This document shows positions 57,200-64,000 of a DNA stretch of 64,000 nucleotides, in pieces. The stretch is from Bos javanicus. Its lineage: Eukaryota > Chordata > Mammalia > Artiodactyla > Bovidae. A program made the position numbers and the translations under genes. Position 1 is the first letter of the stretch; the number at the start of each line of letters is the position of its first letter. The stretch is from the NCBI RefSeq assembly GCF_032452875.1, contig NC_083897.1, positions 5,190,854 to 5,254,853 on the forward strand. The letters are read 5' to 3'. Below the pieces are notes generated by a model. That model was not told the origin of the DNA and did no database searches. It worked only from the letters and a program-made list of their open reading frames with translations.

Positions 57200-57599
57200 A
57201 GCTTAAGGGTCTTTTGCTTTCCCACCTCAGAGCCTTTATGTTCCTCTGGTGAACTACGAGGCCAAGTTGCTCAAGTGTCCTCCATCATCTCATTAAGATA
57301 CACAGGCCAGGAGGGTGTGGGTGGGGAAAGATGGTGGGCAGCCCAAGGCACCGTAGTCTGTTTTTCTGGCCCCTTGAGGTGGGATCCCTCCACTGACTTT
57401 CAAGAGCTGCCTCCTCCAAATCAAAGTAAATGTTGAAAGGCTTCAACCCTCCCTTGGACACGACTGCCATCTTCCCCTCCTCCCTTCCATCCTTCACAGC
57501 ACAGGCTCTGGTTGGGCCAGTAGAGCTGGTTTTATGTCACTTTCATCCAACATAAAACCTCAATAGCTCTGGCTGTGAAGTGGGGGCAGAGGTGAGAGC
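57200..57599. other. Unassigned sequence between NAP1L-like copy and minisatellite
   Basis: Moderately GC-rich. May include the N-terminal part or 5' UTR of the NAP1L-like copy (minus strand), but no family text was recognised. Confidence 0.35.
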
Positions 57600-58345
57600 C
57601 AACTGCGAAGGTGGCCTCAGTGGTGCTGCTGGGACCAGGGGGATGTGGGGCCAGGGGACTGCTTGGGTGAGGGGGCTGCAGGCCTGGGGGCTGCTGGGGT
57701 GAGGGGCCTGCTGGGCCAGGTGGTGTAGGGCCATGGGTCTGCTGGGGTGAGGAGGCTGTGGTGCCAGGGAGCTGCTGGAGTGAGGCGGGTGTTGGGCCAG
57801 GGGGCTGCTGGGGTGAGGAGTCTGTGGTGCCAGGGGGCTGCTGGCGTGAGGGGGCTGCTGGGCCAGGGTCTGTGGGGCCATTGGCTGCTGGGGTCAGAGA
57901 GCTGCGGGGCCAGGTGCGTGTGGGGCCAGAGGGCTGCTGGGTGAGGAGGCTGTGGTTCCAGGGGGCTGCTGTGGTGAGGGGGGTGTTTGGCCAGAGGGCT
58001 GCTGGGGTGAGGAGGCCATGGGGCCAGGGTCTGCTGTGGCCAGGGGAGTGTGTGCAGCCATGGGGCTGCTGGGGCCAGGGCGCTGCTGGGGTGAGGAGGC
58101 CATGGGGCCAGGGTCTGCTGGGGCCAGGGGTGTGTGTGCAGCCATGGGGCTGCTGGGGCCAGGGGGCTGCTGGGGTGAGGGGGCTGCGGAACCAGGGGGC
58201 TGCTGGAATGAGGAGGGTGTTGGGCCAGGGGGCTGCTGGGGTGAGGAGGCTGTGGGGCCAGGGGCTGCTGGGTTGAGGAGGCTGTGGGGCCAGGGGGTGC
58301 TGGGCCAGGGAGGGGTGTGGGGCTAGTAGGCTGCTGGAGTGAGGG
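57600..58345. repeat. G-rich minisatellite (33-bp unit, 84-bp higher-order repeat)
   Basis: About 750 bases of diverged tandem repeats. The basic unit is 33 bp with the core GGGGCTGCTGGGGTGAGG plus a GGGGCCAGGG half. An 84-bp higher-order unit occurs twice in succession (58006-58089 and 58090-58173) with few differences. The plus strand is extremely G-rich with many runs of three to five G, so quadruplex formation is plausible. Unit lengths divisible by three keep several frames open on both strands (57758-58276, 57952-58326, 57543-57881 and others). These carry repetitive low-complexity peptides and are not treated as genes. Confidence 0.85.
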
Positions 58346-58985
58346 GGCTGTGGGGCCGGAAGCCTGCTGGGTTGAGGGGACTGCGGGGCTGGGTGCTTCC
58401 AGGGAGGGTGCTCGGCTTTGGCCTACGCGACAGCCACCCCTGCTGGGTGACCAGGATTAGGCAAGGATGGCTGAGGAGCAGAGCCCCTTCTTGGGATGGA
58501 AAGTCTGGTGGCCTCAACGCAGGCCAGGACCTCACTGTCCGACTAGGAGATTCCCTCCATGTCACCTGGCCTTGAGCTGGCCTTGAAATCTGACCAAGGC
58601 CAGGGCACGTCAAACGGGAGCAATGAGGCTCAGGGAAGGTTGGCCCCTGCTGTTCCCTCCAGCAGGTTTCTCCAACTGGTCCTGCGGCCTCTAAGCCTAA
58701 GAGAATTTGCTGCAAAAAGGTGATTGACAGGCCATCTCTTCTTTGCCCCTCCCCCTGCCACCCCCCACTTGGCTTTTTTTGAAGAGGGGCTCATTGGTCC
58801 TCTCTCTAAGCAGACCCCAGGAACAAGGCCCTGGTTAGGAGTCCCATCATGCCATATGCAAGTGAATCCAGACAGGTAGCTTTTAACATACAATAGGTGT
58901 AAGTTCCACCAAGGGGCGGCATTTATTCCCACTATTACAAACTGCAATCAGACTTTCCCTTTGTATACCACTCTTTGGTCCTAGG
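58346..58985. other. GC-rich unassigned sequence
   Basis: Contains a 130-codon minus-strand frame (58323-58715) and smaller frames with no recognised relatives; its composition resembles the flank of the minisatellite. Confidence 0.35.
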
Positions 58986-58998
58986 TTAAGAGTAGTGT

Positions 58999-59266
58999 CA
59001 GGGAAGGCAATGGCACCCCACTCCAGTGCTTTTACCTAGAAAATCCCATGGATGGAGGAGCCTGGTAGGCTCCAGTCCATGGGGTCACTAGAGTCGGACA
59101 CGACTGAGCGACTTCACTTTCACTTTTCACTTTCATGCATTGGAGAAGGAAATGGCAACCCACTCCAGTGTTCTTGCCTGGAGAATCCCAGGGATGGGGA
59201 AGCCTGGTAGGCTGCCTTTTCTGGGGTCACACAGAGTCGGACATGACTGAAGTGACTTAGCTTAGC
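58999..59266 (+). mobile_element. Bov-A2 SINE
   Basis: Sense dimer flanked by the 13-bp TTAAGAGTAGTGT at 58986-58998 and 59267-59279. Confidence 0.93.
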
Positions 59267-59344
59267 TTAAGAGTAGTGTGATTTTGTGCCAAATGGCCTG
59301 GAGGTCAATGCTCAGACATTCCTGAAAATGTCTAGAAGGGCCCT

Positions 59345-59545
59345 TAGACATCCTGGAATCCATCGGTTTTCCAAACTTCGGTGCACATAGGAAGCACCCT
59401 AAGGGCTTGTGGGACCACAGATTGCTGGGCCCCATCCCAGTGGTGAGGATTCTGGATCTGGGGAGACCTGAGAGTTTGCATTGCCAAGGACTTCTCGTGT
59501 GAGGTTCATGCTGCTGGTCTGGCCACTGCACTTGGAGAACTATGG
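59345..59545 (+). mobile_element. MER5A-like hAT element
   Basis: CAAACTTCGGTGCACATAGG, CTGGGCCCCATCCCAGTGG and TTGGAGAACTATGGG match MER5A order. Confidence 0.75.
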
Positions 59546-60439
59546 GTCTAATCCAACGTCTTCATTTCATAGATGGATCAGCTGAGGGAGAACTCCAGCT
59601 GGGTTCCAGATTTGGTGTTAACGCTTACCTGGTGTTACGACTTTGCAATCTCATTTAGCTGTTCTGGGCCTTTTCTCATCTACAAAATTAGGTAAGAGCC
59701 TCGGTCATTCCTACCCCGGGTTCAACTTGCAGGTGGCTGCTATTGGGTATTTACTCAGGCTTTTAGTAACAGCCCTCTGGTTTGGTGTGGTGCTGTCACG
59801 TGGTTCTCAGGTCCGTGAGCTTCCACAGCTTCCCTCTGGTTCCTGGGTCGGGTTTAGGCCCTGGCTTTCCTTTGTGGAGCACTGAGAGATGAAGATGCTA
59901 TCAGGTGGAGGGTAGGACATAAAGCTTTGTTCTTTTTGCTGTGGTTTTCTCATTTTGCAGGTGCCTCTTACGTTTGCTTACATTTCTAAGAATATTGGTT
60001 TTCTTTTCTGATGTAGAAAGTTTCCCAATGTTTTCCTTTTCTGTTTCCTTCATATTCTTTGAATTTAAAAATTCTTTACCATCTGATCATAAGGCTATTC
60101 TAGGATATATTTTCTTATTTTCCTTGTGATTTTTTATTTTGTATACCTTATCCCTCTGGAGTTATTTTGACATGTGTTATAAAGTTTGGATCCTGGGTGA
60201 CTTTCCTTTTTGGTAAATGGCTAAACTCTGGCATCATTTGTTGAGTAATCCCTTTCCTCTCTTTGGATGTCTGGCTGTGCATTCTTAGCACTCTAAGAAT
60301 ATAGAATAGGTGGGAGTGAGATTTTTGTCCAAGCCCATTTTTTTCAGATGGGGAAGTTGAGGCCCAGAGCAGCTAACTGGTTTTCCTAAGGTCATATTAG
60401 TGAATGGAGAAGCTCTGACTTCTTTTGTGTGTGTGTGTT
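59546..60439. other. Mixed unique sequence with old L1-like piece
   Basis: 59930-60260 (GGAGTTATTTTGACATGTG, GGCATCATTTGTTGAGTAAT) resembles an old antisense L1; the rest is unassigned. Confidence 0.4.
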
Positions 60440-60668
60440 TATTTTTGGCCATGCTGAGGCTTCATTGCTGTGCTCGGGCTTTCTCTAGTTGGGGTGAGCA
60501 GTGGCTTTTCTTGCTGCAGAGCATGGGCTCTGGAGTGCAGGTTCAGTCGTTTTGGCCCATGGGCTTCATTGCTCCTTGACATGTGGAACCTTTTCGGAGT
60601 AGGAATGGAACCCGTGGACCCTGCAGTGGCAGGAGGATTCTTAACCACTGAGCTGCCAGGAAAGTCCA
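60440..60668 (-). mobile_element. CHR-type SINE
   Basis: Antisense; TTATTTTTGGCCATGCTGAGG to GAGCTGCCAGGAAAGTCC. Confidence 0.8.
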
Positions 60669-60879
60669 GATCTCTGTGACTTCTAATCTGAGTTTGAGAT
60701 ATATAGGTCTGCTTGTCTGTCTAGCTCCAGGGACATTTGACAGGGGCAGGTTAACTAACCGGCCACAAAGTAATGAGCATGACCTAGGGTCTCTGAAAGG
60801 TAGAGACCAGCCTTCTTCAGCCATCCCAGAGAAATCAGTAAAAAAAAAAACAAAACAAAAACTGCACACCTGTGTTCAA

Positions 60880-61100
60880 ACTGCCCTGGTAGTTCAGTGG
60901 TAAAGAATCTGCCTGCAGTGCAGGAGATGTGGGCGCTGTGTAGGAGATTCAGGTTCCATTCCTGGGTTGGGAAAATCCCCTGGAAGTGAAAATGGCAACC
61001 CACTCCAGCCTTCTTGCCTGGAGAATCCCATGGACGGAGGGGCCTGGTGGGCTACAGTCCATGAGGTCAGAAAGAGTTGGACATGACTGGGCACACACGC
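60880..61100 (+). mobile_element. Bov-tA SINE
   Basis: ACTGCCCTGGTAGTTCAGTGG to GACTGGGCACACACGC; a short internal duplication (GCAGGAGATGTGGGCGCTG) precedes box B. Confidence 0.88.
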
Positions 61101-62013
61101 ATTCAGTTACCTTTTCAGTGTTGGTGGTGGTTGTGAGAATATTTATGATCAACTTTCTTAGCAACTTTGAAGAAGGATACAACATAGTACTGTTAACTAT
61201 AGTCACCATACTGAATGTTAGATCCCCTGAACTTGTTCATCTTATAGTTGGAAGTTTGTATCCCTTGAACAACATGTCCTCGTTTCCCGTCCCTGCAGCC
61301 CCTGGCAGCCACCATTCTACTCTCTGTTTCTGTGAGTTTGGCTCGATTTTCAATCCCACATATAAGTGAGATCATACAGTATCTGTCTTTCTCTGACTTA
61401 TTTCACTTAGCATAATGCCTTCATGGTTTATCCATGTTTTCTTGACATTCAGAATTTCTTCCTTTTTATGACCAAATAATGTTTCATTGTGTATATATGT
61501 ATATACGTTTACACACATGTTTTGTTTATCCATTCGTGCACAGGCACTTTGATTGTTTCCATGTCTTGTCTCTTGTGAATAATGTTGCAATGAACAAGGG
61601 GCTTCAGACATTTCTTTTAGGTAGTTATTAAATTCTCTTTGGCTATATGTCCAGAAGTGGGATTTCTGGATCATATGGTTTTAGTTTTAATATTTTGGAG
61701 GAAACCTTATGCACTTTTACATAGTGCCTGTTCCAAGTTACATTCCCACCAACAGTGTACAAGGGTTCCCTTTCCTTTAATATCCTTGCCAACACTTGTT
61801 TTGTCTTTTTGATAATAGTCATTTGAACAGTATTGAATGAGTTCCTATATTAACCGTTTCTCAGATAGATGATTTGAAGAAATTTTCTCCCACTCCATAG
61901 ATTGGCTTTTCATTTTGTTGTTTCCTTGGCTGTGCAAGAGCTTTTTTATTTGATGTAGTCTCACTTGTCTATTTTTGCATTTGCTGCCTGTACTTTTAGC
62001 GTCATACCCCAAC

Positions 62014-62032
62014 AGTTTTTTTTTTTTTTTTT
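62014..62032. repeat. Poly(T) run
   Basis: 19-base T run inside the antisense L1. Confidence 0.8.
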
Positions 62033-63676
62033 TGCCAAAACCTAGGTCAAGGAGCTTGTCATAGGAAAGCTGTGTTTTATTCCAAGAGTTTCATGGTTTC
62101 AGGTCTTAAATTTAAGTCTTTAACCCATTTCAAGTGAATTGTTGTGAGTGCTATAAGATAGGAGTCCAATTTTATTCTTCTCATGGGGATAACTTGTTTT
62201 ACCCAGTACCATTTATTGAAGAGTCTTTTCCCGCTAAATATTCTTGGCTCCCTTGTGAAATATTAGTTGACCGATTATGCATGGGCTTATTTCTGAGCTC
62301 TTGATTCCGTTCCATTGTTCCATGCTGTTTCAAATACTATACTTTGTAATATAGTTTGAGATCAGGCAGTGTGATCTCTCCAGCTTTGTTGTTCATTCTC
62401 AGGATTGTTTGGGTGTTTGGAGTCTTTTGTGTTTCCACCCAAATTGTAGATTTCTTTTTCTATTCTGTGAAAAGATGTCATTGGAATTTTGATAGGAATT
62501 GCATTGAATGTGTAATTGGCTTTGGGTAGTATGGACGTTTTAACAATATTATTTTTATACAGGAAATGGGGATATCTTTCCCTTTCTGTCTTCTTCAATT
62601 TCTGTCCTCAGTGTCTTATTGTTTTGGTGTACAGATCTTTTGACCTGCTTGGTTAAATGTATTTCTAAGTATATTACTGTGTTTGATGTATTGTAAATGA
62701 GATTATTTTCATTATTTCTTTTTCAGATACTTTGTCCTTAGTGTATAGAAATGCAACTGACTTTTATATGTTGATCGTAGGTCTTGCAAATTTACCAAAT
62801 TCACTGAGTTTTAAATTTTTTAATGCAGTCTTTAGGTTTTCTGTATATAAGATCATGTCATCTGCAAACAGACAATTTAACTTCGTCCTTTCTGATTTTG
62901 ATGTCTTTTATTTTTCTTGCCTACTTTCTCTGAGACTTGAGTACAATCCTGAATAGGAGTGGTGAAAGTGGGCACCCTTATCTTGTTTCTGTTCTTAGAG
63001 GAAAAGCTTTCAATTTTTCTGCATTGAGGATGATGTTAGCTGTGGGCGTATGCAGGTGGCCTTTATTATGTTGAAGTATGTGCCTTCCAACCTAATTTGC
63101 TGAGATTTTTTTTTTTAATCATGAAAGGATGTTGAGTTTTGTCAAATTCTTTTTTTTGCCACTTGTTGAGATGATCATATGATTTTATCTTTCATTCTAT
63201 TAATGTGACATTTACTGATTTGTATAATTTGAACCTTCCTTGCATCCCAGGGGTAAATCCCTCCTGATCGTGTGCTATGGAATTCAATTTGATAGTGTTT
63301 TGTTGAGAAATTTTGCATCTACCTTTATTAGGAATATTGGTTCATAATTTCTTATAATATCCTTATCTGGTTTTGGTGTCAGAGTAATGCTGGTCTCATA
63401 CAATAAGTCTGGGAGTGTTCTCACCTCTTTGAATTTTTGGTAGTTGAGAAGGATTGGCATTCATTCTTTAAATGTTTGGTAAAATTAACCAGGGAAGCCA
63501 TCTGGCCTTGGAATTTTATGTGCTGGGAGTTTTTTGATTAAGTATTCAGTCTCCTTATTTGTTACTTTTCAGTTCAGATTTTCAATATCTTCATGATTCA
63601 GTCTTGGTATGTTGCATGATTCCAATAATTTACCCATTTCTTGTAGGTTATCTGGTGTTTTTGTGTAATTGTTCAT

Positions 63677-63806
63677 GCTGCTGCTGCTCAGTCACTTCAG
63701 TCGTGTCCGACTCTGTGCGACCCCATAGATGGCAGCCCACCAGGCTCCTCCATCCATGGGATTTTCCAGGCAGGAGTCCTGGAGTGGGGTGCCATCGCCT
63801 TCTCTG
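63677..63806 (-). mobile_element. Bov-A SINE inside L1
   Basis: Monomeric antisense Bov-A beginning with (TGC)n, flanked by the 12-bp GTAATTGTTCAT at 63665-63676 and 63807-63818. Confidence 0.93.
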
Positions 63807-64000
63807 GTAATTGTTCATAGTTATCCCTTAAAATCCTTTGTATTTGTGTGGTATCATTTATAATGGTTCCTACTCATTTATAATTTTGCATCTTCTCTTA
63901 CTTTTCATGACTAGTTCTAACTATAAGTTTTTCAATTTTGATTATCTTTTCAAAGAACCAACTTTTAGTTTCATTGGTCTTTTTTCTGTTTTCATGTTCT

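Larger units (their letters stand above)
61125..64000 (-). mobile_element. Old L1, antisense, runs off the window
   Basis: L1 3' UTR (TTAACTATAGTCACCATACTG; TCCCACATATAAGTGAGATC) followed by ORF2 in reverse (CCAGTACCATTTATTGAAGA, ATCATGTCATCTGCAAACAG). Many stops; no usable frame. Confidence 0.85.

Noticed and set aside
57543..58326. Several 80-172-codon frames on both strands
   Set aside because: They exist because the minisatellite periods (33 and 84) are multiples of three. The encoded peptides are pure repeat, with no start context or flanking coding signal.
58323..58715. 130-codon minus-strand frame
   Set aside because: GC-rich flank of the minisatellite, no recognised domain, and its end overlaps the repeat.

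Overview
This window is mammalian genomic DNA from a bovid ruminant (cattle-like). The evidence is the dense load of lineage-specific interspersed repeats: BovB (RTE) LINEs, the Bov-A, Bov-A2 and Bov-tA SINEs built from them, CHR-type tRNA-derived SINEs, bovid L1 3' ends and a ruminant mariner palindrome. There are no bacterial-type operons. Almost every long open frame belongs to a retrotransposon or is the antisense shadow of one. The repeats alone do not separate cattle from other bovids. The one clear gene resembles the CT47 cancer/testis family, which in human lies on the X chromosome, so an X-chromosomal origin is likely but inferred.

Layout. 1-11 kb: a large antisense BovB with two Bov-A2 insertions (1.4-5.2 kb), a short BovB 3' end (5.3-5.8 kb), a MIR, a Bov-tA, then an antisense BovB split by an L1 3' end (8.2-10.0 kb) beside antisense L1 remnants. 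11-15.2 kb: one sense-strand L1 broken by two BovB copies and a Bov-A, with a Bov-tA inside one of those BovBs. 15.6-18.3 kb: repeat-poor sequence with no gene seen. 18.4-20.8 kb: SINEs, an L1 3' end with a (TG)n run, and a sense BovB with a 292-codon reverse-transcriptase frame. 20.8-28.4 kb: mostly unique DNA with scattered SINEs and a CA microsatellite. 28.5-30.8 kb: the best preserved BovB. 30.8-42 kb: SINEs, MIR, MER5-type fragments, the mariner palindrome, and an L1 carrying a BovB.

42.1-45.4 kb (minus strand) holds the main finding, an apparently intact three-exon CT47-like gene of 283 codons. Its first exon lies in a CpG-rich block. Splice phases, conserved segments and total length all agree with the family. 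45.4-55 kb returns to repeats and unique sequence, including two adjoining Bov-A2 copies and a BovB inserted in the target duplication of a hAT-type element.

55.5-57.2 kb (minus strand) contains a decayed nucleosome-assembly-protein (NAP1L-like) gene copy. Its conserved segments can be followed across four frameshifts. Directly beside it, 57.6-58.35 kb is a G-rich minisatellite whose 33-bp and 84-bp periods, both multiples of three, produce spurious long frames on both strands. 58.4-64 kb ends with a Bov-A2, MER5-type, CHR and Bov-tA elements and a long antisense L1 that runs off the window.

Working relationships: the CT47-like gene is the only host locus that looks functional. The other coding matter is retrotransposon ORF debris and one NAP1L-like pseudogene. 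Repeat boundaries are approximate unless target-site duplications are quoted.
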